Source: an uncultured Bacteroidota bacterium (lineage in GTDB: Bacteria; Bacteroidota; Bacteroidia; 2-12-FULL-35-15). Taken from it: a stretch of 64,000 nt of DNA. A model generated the notes under the pieces. The model worked only from the letters and a program-made list of their open reading frames with translations. It ran no database searches and was not told where the DNA came from. The stretch covers positions 1 through 64,000 of the forward strand of contig CAINDA010000059.1 in assembly GCA_903847205.1 (NCBI GenBank), given 5' to 3'. Below, piece by piece: positions 28,347 to 36,572 of the stretch. Position 1 is the first letter of the stretch, and every line of letters starts with the position of its first letter. Position numbers and translations under genes: made by a program.

Positions 28347-29756
28347 ATGTTATTCAGCTCACCCATATTTCTTTTTTGGTTTCTGCCAATGGTATTGTTC
28401 TGTTATTATGTGGCTGCCAAACCATATAGAAACTGGATACTGCTATTTTTCAGCTTATTGTTTTACGGCTGGGGCGAAGGCAAAATGTTAACCCTGATGC
28501 TGGTTTCTGTGCTGATCAATTATTTTTCGGGCATGGGCATAGCGGATGCAAAAACGCTGCAATTGAAAAAGCGGATTTTATTTATAGGCATAGCCGCCAA
28601 TCTGCTATTGCTGATCTATTTTAAATATGCCAATTTTTTTATAAGCAATTATAATTTCGCAGCAGCTCAGTTAGATTTTAATCCGATAATCTGGGATAAA
28701 ATAATACTTCCGCTGGGTATATCGTTTTATACATTTCACGGCATGAGCTATATGATTGATGTATTCCGCGGGCATTCGCAGGCGCAGCGGAATCCTTTAA
28801 AACTTGCCTTATACATTTCCTTTTTTCCCCAGCTCATTGCCGGCCCTATTATCAGGTATAAAGATGTTGAACACCAAATTGACGATCGTACCATAGATCT
28901 TGAATTATTTGCCTCCGGTGTTAAACGGTTTATTATCGGCCTTGCAAAAAAAGTATTGATTGCAAACATGGTAGGACGGGTTCCTGATTTTATTTTTAAA
29001 ATGCCGGTAAGCGAATTAAATGCCTACTGGTCGTGGCTGGGAGTGTTTGCTGTGGGAATTCAATTGTATTTCGATTTTTCGGGCTATTCGGATATGGCTA
29101 TAGGGCTGGGTAGAATGTTTGGTTTTAAATTTCTGGAAAATTTTAACTATCCCTTTATTTCACAGTCGATGCGGGAGTTCTGGACACGCTGGCATATCTC
29201 ATTATCCAACTGGTTCAGGGATTATGTATATCTGCCATTGGGAGGAAATAAAAAAGGAAAGCTGCAGACAATTTTAAATCTTTGGATTGTTTTTTTATTA
29301 GTCGGCATCTGGCATGGCGCGAACTGGTCCTTTGTTATTTTCGGAATTTATCATGGGCTTTTACTCACGCTGGAGCGATTCGGACTTTCGAAAATATTAA
29401 ATTGGATACCGCGCCCTATGCGGAGTATATATGTTTTTATTGCCTACGCACTGGGTGATATTTTATATTCGATTGATGATATTCACCATCTTGCTGCATA
29501 CTTTCATTCTCTGTTTATTTTTAACACACCTGATCCATACAGCAGAATACACTTGTATTTGACAAAGGAGTGGTATTTTGTTTTTTTTACCGGCATCCTG
29601 CTTTCAATTCCTACTGCAGAATTTATATTCAATAAAATAAAAAATGAAACTAAAAAACAATGGATTGAAACCGGTGTTGTTTTAATTTTATTTGTGCTTG
29701 CTTCAAGCGAATTAGCAAATTCGAGTTATAACCCATTTATCTATTTTAGATTTTAA
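28347..29756 (+). CDS. MBOAT family O-acyltransferase (AlgI-like)
   Basis: A 469-residue inner-membrane protein with about ten hydrophobic segments. It has the MBOAT catalytic His in 'VGIWHGANWSFVIFGIYHG' (about residue 320) and the AlgI landmarks 'FFPQLIAGPIIRY' and 'SMREFWTRWHISLSNWFRDY'. In alginate and related systems AlgI passes acetyl groups across the membrane to a periplasmic SGNH/AlgJ partner. The next gene overlaps its stop codon by one base (TAATG) and encodes just such a partner. Confidence 0.93.
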   Translation: MLFSSPIFLFWFLPMVLFCYYVAAKPYRNWILLFFSLLFYGWGEGKMLTLMLVSVLINYFSGMGIADAKTLQLKKRILFIGIAANLLLLIYFKYANFFISNYNFAAAQLDFNPIIWDKIILPLGISFYTFHGMSYMIDVFRGHSQAQRNPLKLALYISFFPQLIAGPIIRYKDVEHQIDDRTIDLELFASGVKRFIIGLAKKVLIANMVGRVPDFIFKMPVSELNAYWSWLGVFAVGIQLYFDFSGYSDMAIGLGRMFGFKFLENFNYPFISQSMREFWTRWHISLSNWFRDYVYLPLGGNKKGKLQTILNLWIVFLLVGIWHGANWSFVIFGIYHGLLLTLERFGLSKILNWIPRPMRSIYVFIAYALGDILYSIDDIHHLAAYFHSLFIFNTPDPYSRIHLYLTKEWYFVFFTGILLSIPTAEFIFNKIKNETKKQWIETGVVLILFVLASSELANSSYNPFIYFRF

Positions 29757-31486
29757 TGAAACGCCGCGCATTTATATATTTCATCCCCGCTGTACTTTCA
29801 TTAGCTGCAGGTTATATTTTATATCAATCGCTGCTGCAGACTGATTTTATAAACAGGAAATTAAAACTACAGATTGAATTTGATGCTTCACAGCAAAGTA
29901 AAGTACAGCTGTTTACTGAAGATAAAGATCAATTTAAATCAGATTTTGTTACTACAGTTGATATTGCCGGGCCGGTTAATAACGGCAGCATAGATATTGA
30001 AGTACCCATCCCCGACAAGCCGGGCAGAATTCGGATTGACCCCAGCTTTACCCGCGGCAACTGGGTTTTCAGAAAAATAACGCTGGCAGGCTTAGGCAGC
30101 AATATTGTATTCGGCCCTCAGGAAATTTTCGAAAAATTTAAACCTGCCAAAGACATTAAAACTTATAAATTTGAAAACAACGGGGTATCAATTGAATCAA
30201 ACGGACCCGACTCTAACATCATTAGTACATTTAGTTTAAAGGATTATTTAGATGAAACAAATACAAAACACACGTTTTATTTACTGCTTTTTTTATTAGT
30301 CTCCTGCCTTGGAGTATTTGTGTTTTATATAATCCGAAAAAAATTAAGCCGATACATAGATGTTGAAATAAAAGCGATGCATCTTTTTGTTTTAATTTTC
30401 ACGGCATTTCTGCTGTTTCCGTTTTTATGGATGAATTTGTTTTCAAATAATTCCGACAGCGGTGAAAACCGGAAGCTTCATGAAAAGCCTGTATTCAATT
30501 TTGATAAAATACTGGAATATCCGAAATTATTTAACCAGTATTTTGATGATAATTTTGGATTCAGAAAAGAACTTTCAACTTTAAACAGTTATTATAAACT
30601 TAAAATTTTTGAAACATCATCTAAACCGGATTTGGTGGCTGTGGGAAAAAAAAGCTGGCTGTTTTCAACTGATCCTACAGTTATAAAAGGTTATCAAAAC
30701 GAAACACTATTTACCGATGCTGAACTTAAAATTATACAGCATAATCTGGAAGAAGCTTATGACTGGCATACTGCAAAAAATATTAATTTTTTTGTTATGA
30801 TCCTGCCGATGAAATCAAGTATTTATCCTGAATATCTGCCTGATTGTATGAAGAAAAAAAGTGAACAATCGAAATTATTGCAGCTGAGAGATTACATGAA
30901 AAAAAATAGTTATGTAAAAATAATAGATGTTACAAATGAACTGATTGAAGCAAAAAGCAGAATTGAAGTATATTATCAGCATGATATTCATTGGAACTTC
31001 CAGGGAGGTTACATTGGATATGAAAAACTGATTACTGCTTTAAATGCAGTAAATCCGGTTTTTAGGCCCACTCCGCGTGCAAATTATTGGACAGTAGCCC
31101 GGCATACTCACAGTGCCGACCTTGGCAGGATTCTATCGTTAGAAAACATTCTGCTCAATGACGAATGGCATCTGCAAAACCCATTAAAATTCAAATACGA
31201 AAAAATTAAACCTGTTGAATATGGTTCTGTGGCAACAATGCAGTCAACAGTTCACACGCAGATAAAAAACAGTAATCTTCCTAAAGCGGTTGTTTACAGG
31301 GATTCTTACTTTAATCTGATGATCCCTTATTTCTCTGAGCATTTCAGCGACTGCATTTATCTATGGACAAATGAATTATCATCTGAAGTAATAGAAAAAG
31401 AAAAACCGAGTATTGTTGTTTATGAAATGCTTGAATCTTCAATTGATAAGCTTTTGGAAGATAACCCTACTGGAATCAGAAAATAA
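29756..31486 (+). CDS. AlgJ/AlgX-like SGNH O-acetyltransferase with membrane anchor
   Basis: A 576-residue protein. An N-terminal membrane segment (about 7-25) is followed by an extracytoplasmic beta-rich region to about 165, two further membrane segments near 173-193 and 208-228, and a C-terminal SGNH-like domain from about 250. The catalytic signature is 'YYQHDIHWN' (about 405-413, the Asp-x-x-His pair) with the Ser probably in 'VVYRDSYFNLM' (about residue 515). It would receive acetyl groups from the MBOAT protein and place them on the glycan. The extra membrane pair and N-terminal domain are more than AlgJ usually has. Confidence 0.82.
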   Translation: MKRRAFIYFIPAVLSLAAGYILYQSLLQTDFINRKLKLQIEFDASQQSKVQLFTEDKDQFKSDFVTTVDIAGPVNNGSIDIEVPIPDKPGRIRIDPSFTRGNWVFRKITLAGLGSNIVFGPQEIFEKFKPAKDIKTYKFENNGVSIESNGPDSNIISTFSLKDYLDETNTKHTFYLLLFLLVSCLGVFVFYIIRKKLSRYIDVEIKAMHLFVLIFTAFLLFPFLWMNLFSNNSDSGENRKLHEKPVFNFDKILEYPKLFNQYFDDNFGFRKELSTLNSYYKLKIFETSSKPDLVAVGKKSWLFSTDPTVIKGYQNETLFTDAELKIIQHNLEEAYDWHTAKNINFFVMILPMKSSIYPEYLPDCMKKKSEQSKLLQLRDYMKKNSYVKIIDVTNELIEAKSRIEVYYQHDIHWNFQGGYIGYEKLITALNAVNPVFRPTPRANYWTVARHTHSADLGRILSLENILLNDEWHLQNPLKFKYEKIKPVEYGSVATMQSTVHTQIKNSNLPKAVVYRDSYFNLMIPYFSEHFSDCIYLWTNELSSEVIEKEKPSIVVYEMLESSIDKLLEDNPTGIRK

Positions 31487-31501
31487 TCAGCTATAAACTC
31501 A

Positions 31502-32725
31502 ATGCAGACTAAGTTAGACAGAACGGCATCCATTATATTGTTTATTCTTTGTTTAATAACAATTGTTTTTTCCCTGAGATTTATTCACAATCAAACTAAA
31601 TGGAGCCCGATTGATGAGTATTCTCACATGGATTATATTAATAAATTAAGTTCGGGAAAGCTGCCAAGATCATCGGATCAGATTTCTTTAGAAATGTTTT
31701 TTCACATCACAACCGATACCCTCAGAAATCCGCAAAGGAATATGAAAACATATCAGCAGCTGGGACTTGCGGCCATCTGCTACGAAGCAATTCATCCGCC
31801 ATTGTATTATGCCTTGTTAACTCCCCCCAACATGTTAATGAACAAGATGGGAGTTAAACTTTTTTACAGGCTGAAAATGCTCCGGCTTTTTTCTTATGCG
31901 TTCTTTGTAATAGGAATGTTTATATGCATTCCATTATTCAAATCTCTTAATAAATTAGGTTACTCCATACCTAACTCATACGGATTGGGCTGCACCTTAT
32001 TCGGCCTGCTGCTTGCCACTCACCAGCGTTTCGGTTTGGGCAACAATATGCTGGTACCGCTGATGATAAATTCAGCAGGAATCTTTTTAATTAATTATTA
32101 TCATCATCCTGAAGATCGAACCTTGTATCGTTTTGTTTTATTTGTGCTGCTTTCAATCTTTACGGGATTGAGCACTGTTTTTATTCTGCCGGGACTTTGT
32201 ATTATAATGCTTCTGAAATACCGCTCACATTTTACAGTAAAGAATTTTGCAGTAATTACATCCATGATTATTGCTGCCGCCCTCACATTTATGTTTTGGA
32301 AATCAGCAACGATTCCCGATAAAAATATTGACGGCTATCTGCAGCAGTTTCTTACATTATATATTCCTGCGGGATTTGCTGATTTTAAAACATTTTACGG
32401 CTTATGGCTGCATGATGCATTTACATTAAGTTTTATTAAAAACAATTTTGATATCGGTGTGTATGTTCTTGCAATTACGGGTCTGAGCATTATTATCTGT
32501 ATCGTATACTTCAAAACACTTTTAAAAAAACTGAAATGGCTGATTTCGGCCGGTTTGCTGTTTCTAACTTTCCTAATAGCGGCTTTTCTTGTAAATAATT
32601 ATGTTGCAGGCGTTCACTGGGTAGCATTTAGGCATTATTTAGGATTTATTCCTGTGATGTATGTTATGTGTACTGCATTTTTACTTGTATTAATTGAAAA
32701 GTATTTTAAAAATAGTATTGAGTAA
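31502..32725 (+). CDS. Polytopic membrane protein, probable GT-C-type glycosyltransferase
   Basis: A 407-residue protein with about nine or ten hydrophobic segments. After the first membrane helix comes 'WSPIDEYSHMDYINKLSSG', an acidic loop with the Asp-Glu pair typical of GT-C and DUF2142-like enzymes that use polyprenyl-phosphate sugars, and later 'AIHPPLYYALL', also typical of that group. The sequence gives no exact family. In this locus it would add a side-branch sugar on the periplasmic face. It starts 15 bp after the AlgJ-like gene. Confidence 0.65.
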   Translation: MQTKLDRTASIILFILCLITIVFSLRFIHNQTKWSPIDEYSHMDYINKLSSGKLPRSSDQISLEMFFHITTDTLRNPQRNMKTYQQLGLAAICYEAIHPPLYYALLTPPNMLMNKMGVKLFYRLKMLRLFSYAFFVIGMFICIPLFKSLNKLGYSIPNSYGLGCTLFGLLLATHQRFGLGNNMLVPLMINSAGIFLINYYHHPEDRTLYRFVLFVLLSIFTGLSTVFILPGLCIIMLLKYRSHFTVKNFAVITSMIIAAALTFMFWKSATIPDKNIDGYLQQFLTLYIPAGFADFKTFYGLWLHDAFTLSFIKNNFDIGVYVLAITGLSIIICIVYFKTLLKKLKWLISAGLLFLTFLIAAFLVNNYVAGVHWVAFRHYLGFIPVMYVMCTAFLLVLIEKYFKNSIE

Positions 32726-32812
32726 TTTTGTTTTACTCTTTTGAAAAATAATTTTCAGAAACACAACAAAAGAAATAAAGTAAAATTAACTGCTTACAGA
32801 CTGCCAGTATAA

Positions 32813-33871
32813 ATGAAGTCACCAATGCTTTTTGTAAACGCACGATTTGTAACACAGGAACTAAGCGGTGTACAGCGGTATGCTGCTGAAATTTCTAAAG
32901 AAATTAAAAAGCAATATCCCTCGGCAGTATTTTTATCTCCTAAAAACAGCAGTAATAAAGAACTTTCTGAATTTTTGAATGTGCAGGTAATCGGAACTAA
33001 CAGGGGGCATCTGTGGGAACAGCTCGATTTGTATTTATATTTAAAAAAACTCAAACAGCAAAACCCTGTTCTTCTAAATCTTGCAAATACAGCCCCTCTC
33101 CTATTCACCAACAATTTATTGGTTATCCATGATTTGGCGCCGCTTAAATCTGAAAACTGGAATTCATTCCGCTTCAAAGCCGTTTACCGTTTTCTGCTGC
33201 CCAGATTGGCCCGTAAATCAAGACATCTGTTCACAGTGAGTGAGACAATGAAAAAAGAAATTGTAAAAACTTTAAATATTTCAGCAGGTAAAATTGACAT
33301 TACCTACAACGGTCTTTCCGAATTTTTCTTAAAGGCCGCTACTGTGCAGACTCCAAAACAAAAAATTATTCTTTCTGTAGGCAGTATCAACAAACGTAAA
33401 AATTACGAACAGCTTATTCATTCATTCATCGCATTCGCAAACCCTGATTACAAGTTGATAATAGCAGGGCGGTATAGTACAATTTATAATAGTGATTCTG
33501 GTATTCAAGAACTCGCGGCGGCAAATAAAAATATAGAACTCATAACAACCGCTGATGACAGGGCTTTAATAGAGCTTTACGCAGCCGCCGAAATCTTTGT
33601 CTGTTTATCAAGTTATGAAGGCTTTTGTATTCCAATACTCGAAGCGCTCCACTTCAGGTGTAAGGTCATCTGCTCCGATTTGGAAGTGTTTCACGAAATA
33701 TATGGTGATAATGTCAGTTGCTGCGATCATACTAATTTAAAGGCAATTGCCGACAATTTTAATCTCAGCATTAAAAAAAACGAAAAAGCTTTAAATGAAA
33801 TTTGTACATTAGAAGAAAAATATAATTACAAAAACGGAGCAAAAATAATTTTAGATTATTTAAAATACTAA
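32813..33871 (+). CDS. GT4 family glycosyltransferase
   Basis: A 352-residue GT-B enzyme. The N-terminal half has 'ARFVTQELSGVQRYAAEIS', a common GT4 acceptor-domain start. The C-terminal half has 'KIILSVGSINKRKNYEQLI' and the sugar-nucleotide motif 'LSSYEGFCIPILEAL', in which the two Glu residues form the E-x7-E pair. It probably adds one sugar to the lipid-linked glycan in the cytoplasm. Confidence 0.9.
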   Translation: MKSPMLFVNARFVTQELSGVQRYAAEISKEIKKQYPSAVFLSPKNSSNKELSEFLNVQVIGTNRGHLWEQLDLYLYLKKLKQQNPVLLNLANTAPLLFTNNLLVIHDLAPLKSENWNSFRFKAVYRFLLPRLARKSRHLFTVSETMKKEIVKTLNISAGKIDITYNGLSEFFLKAATVQTPKQKIILSVGSINKRKNYEQLIHSFIAFANPDYKLIIAGRYSTIYNSDSGIQELAAANKNIELITTADDRALIELYAAAEIFVCLSSYEGFCIPILEALHFRCKVICSDLEVFHEIYGDNVSCCDHTNLKAIADNFNLSIKKNEKALNEICTLEEKYNYKNGAKIILDYLKY

Positions 33872-33898
33872 AACTGCTCAACGGCGCCGCTATTAATA

Positions 33899-35017
33899 AT
33901 GAGAATTGCAATTATACATGAATGGCTTGCTGTTAACGGAGGTTCTGAAAAAGTACTGAAAGAAATATTAGCAGTTTATAAAAAGGAACAGCCTGATGTT
34001 TTTACCATTTTTAATTTTCTGGACGAAGAAAACGCAGCTGAAATTTTAGAAAACAAAAAAGTAAAAACTACATTTATACAAAACATTCCTTTTTCACGAA
34101 ACATCTACCGCCTTTTACTTCCCATCTTTCCATTTGCTGTAAAAAGCATTCGTTTAAAAAATTACGAACTCATTATTTCATCCTCACATGCCGTTATTAA
34201 AGGAATAAAAAAAGATAAAGACACAAAACATATCTGTTACTGCCATACACCAATGAGGTATGCCTGGGATTTGTATGACGATTATATGGAACAGTCACCT
34301 TTTTACAAAAAGTCTATTCAGGCTTTTCTAATTTATTTTCTTCGTAAATGGGATTACAAAACAGCGCAGCATGTTGATTTTTTTATTGCAAATTCGAAAC
34401 ACGTAAAAGAGAGAGTCAAAAAAAGTTACAACAGAGAATCGGTTGTTATTTATCCCCCGGTTGACACTGAGAAGTTTTTATTAAACAATGGAAAGCGAAA
34501 AAATTATTACATCTGTTTCGGCAGACTTGTTCCTTACAAAAGAGTGGATTTAATAATTGAAGCATTTAAAGAAATGCCGGATAAGGAGCTGATAATAGTG
34601 GGATCGGGATATGCCGGCAGGCAGTTGATGAAGCAGGCAGAAAAACATACTAACATTAAATTTTTAGGTTATAAAAACACGGATGATTTAATCAAATTAG
34701 TGCAGGGCGCCAAAGCCGGCGTTTTTGCTGCCAAAGAAGATTTCGGTATTACATGTGTTGAATCCCAGTCATGCGGCACTCCTGTAATAGCATTGAATTA
34801 CGGCGGCTATAAAGAAACAGTGGAGGCTGGCATAAGCGGGGTCTTTTTTAATGAGCAGTCAAAAAATCTAATTAAAGAAGCTGTCGAAACATTTGAAAAA
34901 AATCCGCTTTCAAATTATGAGTTGATAAGAAAACATGCTCTCAATTTTTCTGTTGAACAATTTCATAAAGAATTAACCGCCTATATTAGTGCTGTTCACT
35001 CTTTAAAATCAGCATAA
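33899..35017 (+). CDS. GT4 family glycosyltransferase (WbaZ-like)
   Basis: A 372-residue GT-B enzyme with N-terminal 'MRIAIIHEWLAVNGGSEKVL' and the characteristic 'ICYCHTPMRYAWDLYDDYM'. The C-terminal domain has 'YYICFGRLVPYKRVDLIIEA' and 'AAKEDFGITCVESQSCGTPV', with the conserved E-x7-E. This set resembles mannosyltransferases of the WbaZ type, but the donor sugar is not certain. It is 27 bp downstream of the previous GT4 gene. Confidence 0.9.
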   Translation: MRIAIIHEWLAVNGGSEKVLKEILAVYKKEQPDVFTIFNFLDEENAAEILENKKVKTTFIQNIPFSRNIYRLLLPIFPFAVKSIRLKNYELIISSSHAVIKGIKKDKDTKHICYCHTPMRYAWDLYDDYMEQSPFYKKSIQAFLIYFLRKWDYKTAQHVDFFIANSKHVKERVKKSYNRESVVIYPPVDTEKFLLNNGKRKNYYICFGRLVPYKRVDLIIEAFKEMPDKELIIVGSGYAGRQLMKQAEKHTNIKFLGYKNTDDLIKLVQGAKAGVFAAKEDFGITCVESQSCGTPVIALNYGGYKETVEAGISGVFFNEQSKNLIKEAVETFEKNPLSNYELIRKHALNFSVEQFHKELTAYISAVHSLKSA

Positions 35018-35071
35018 ACAAACAAGCTTGAATATTCACAGCAATACTTATTCTGAAATAATTTTTTTCAA

Positions 35072-36310
35072 TTGAAACTATTAAATTTCATAACCCATAA
35101 CGCTTATAAGCTTGCTGCTATTTCGTTTTTTGTTCCTTTAAGACTGCAGGTTCTTCTTTTATTCATCGGCACTGCCGTTCCGCTTGCTTCTATAATTATC
35201 AACAAACAGCGCATCTCAAAAAACGAATATTTAACAGCTGTACTATTGGGTTCTTTTTATTTTTTATACCTCATTTACATTCCATTTGCGGGAGTAAATC
35301 TGCATCCTTTATTGTTTTTATGTGAAAAAAAATTATCATTGATTATTCTACCTTTTACCGTTCTTTTTATAAACAAAGCCAATGAAAACAAGCCTTTCAA
35401 CTGGATGTTTTTTGTTTACGCGTGCGCTGCTGTCTGCTTAACCGCTAATCTGTATATTTTGATTGACTATATAATTCACCAGCCTTCCCTTTTATTTCAG
35501 GTTTATTACAGGCAGACTTTCGAAAGAATAACAGATACTCACCCCACATACATTGGCATTTACATTGCTTTCAGCATCTTGGTTTTAATTTACAGGTTTC
35601 AAAACAAATTGATTTCTCAAAAAAATATTCCTTTCCACATCATACTCTTTTTTTTCCTCTTGGTATTTTTACTTTTACTTTCTCCCAAAATGCCTTTAAT
35701 AGCTTCTCTTTTGATCGGACTTTATGTTTTCCTAAATTTAAAATCCGGTTTCAAAAAATATTTTATTCTAAGCTCACTAATTGCTCTTACCGTTTCCGGA
35801 TATTTTTTAATGCCTTCTTTTCAGCAGCGGTGGCAGGAAACAGGCTGCTTTATTTCCAAAACAGAAAACAGCATTTCATCCTTCGAGAACTCACTTGCAG
35901 TCAGAAAAATTATTTTAGAGATTGATTTGAGTATGCTTGAAGCTTTTTGGATAAAAGGTACTGGTCCCGGCAACCTACAGGCTTACCTTGATAATTATTA
36001 TTATTACATTTCTGTTAATACAAAAACTTCTTTCGGATCTTATAATACGCATAATGAGTATTTAAACGTTTGGCTCTCTTTTGGAATAATCGGCATTTTA
36101 CTCTTTGCGCTCCTTCTCTTTTTCCATTTTTGGAAGGCATACGTAAGCGGCAATTTACTTTACACTTATTTTTTAGTATTAATCTGCTTCTGCTTTTTAA
36201 CTGAAAATCTTTTAGACAGGCAAAGAGGAGTTATTTTCTTCGCTTTGCTGGGAGCCTATTTCTGGAGTGAGAGAGAGGCGATTAAAAAAAACGAAATAGA
36301 TATTTCCTGA
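35072..36310 (+). CDS. O-antigen ligase/polymerase-like membrane protein
   Basis: A 412-residue polytopic protein starting at TTG (35072-35074), giving 'MKLLNFITHNAYKLAAISFF'. About ten hydrophobic segments surround a periplasmic loop. Near the end 'KGTGPGNLQAYLD' followed by 'SFGSYNTHNEYLNVWLSFG' fits the O-antigen ligase / Wzy family (PF04932). It may attach the finished polymer to a lipid acceptor or polymerise repeat units. ATP-driven export earlier in the locus makes the ligase role more likely (inference). Confidence 0.82.
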   Translation: MKLLNFITHNAYKLAAISFFVPLRLQVLLLFIGTAVPLASIIINKQRISKNEYLTAVLLGSFYFLYLIYIPFAGVNLHPLLFLCEKKLSLIILPFTVLFINKANENKPFNWMFFVYACAAVCLTANLYILIDYIIHQPSLLFQVYYRQTFERITDTHPTYIGIYIAFSILVLIYRFQNKLISQKNIPFHIILFFFLLVFLLLLSPKMPLIASLLIGLYVFLNLKSGFKKYFILSSLIALTVSGYFLMPSFQQRWQETGCFISKTENSISSFENSLAVRKIILEIDLSMLEAFWIKGTGPGNLQAYLDNYYYYISVNTKTSFGSYNTHNEYLNVWLSFGIIGILLFALLLFFHFWKAYVSGNLLYTYFLVLICFCFLTENLLDRQRGVIFFALLGAYFWSEREAIKKNEIDIS

Positions 36311-36515
36311 CCATTTTTTATTAAAAAATTCCCTTCATCTTCAATAACCTCTGTAAACCCGCAGGAAGTCTATTTTTTGTTTTTCAATTTTTTTTAATTA
36401 CTTTTATTTTAGTTAAATACCAAGCGGTTTTATTGCAAAAATTTGAATTATTATAATAGACCATTTTTTGCAGGGTACATTTTCGGCTTCAGAAATTCGT
36501 TTGAGAATACAATAT

Positions 36516-36548
36516 GAAACTAGAAGTTTCGTTGTATTGGAAACTTTC
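36516..36548. promoter_or_regulatory. Operator-like palindromes upstream of the TonB receptor
   Basis: GAAACT-AGA-AGTTTC (36516-36530) is a perfect inverted repeat and GGAAACTTTC (36539-36548) repeats half of it. They lie about 25-57 bp before the receptor ATG, where a TetR-type or similar repressor could bind. No regulator gene is adjacent. Confidence 0.4.
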
Positions 36549-36572
36549 ATAAATTTAAAACCTTTATTATTT

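Noticed and set aside
31502-32725. Wzx-type flippase
   Set aside because: The acidic 'PIDEYSHMDY' loop after the first helix and the 'HPPLYYALL' motif fit GT-C enzymes, and export is already covered by the ABC transporter.
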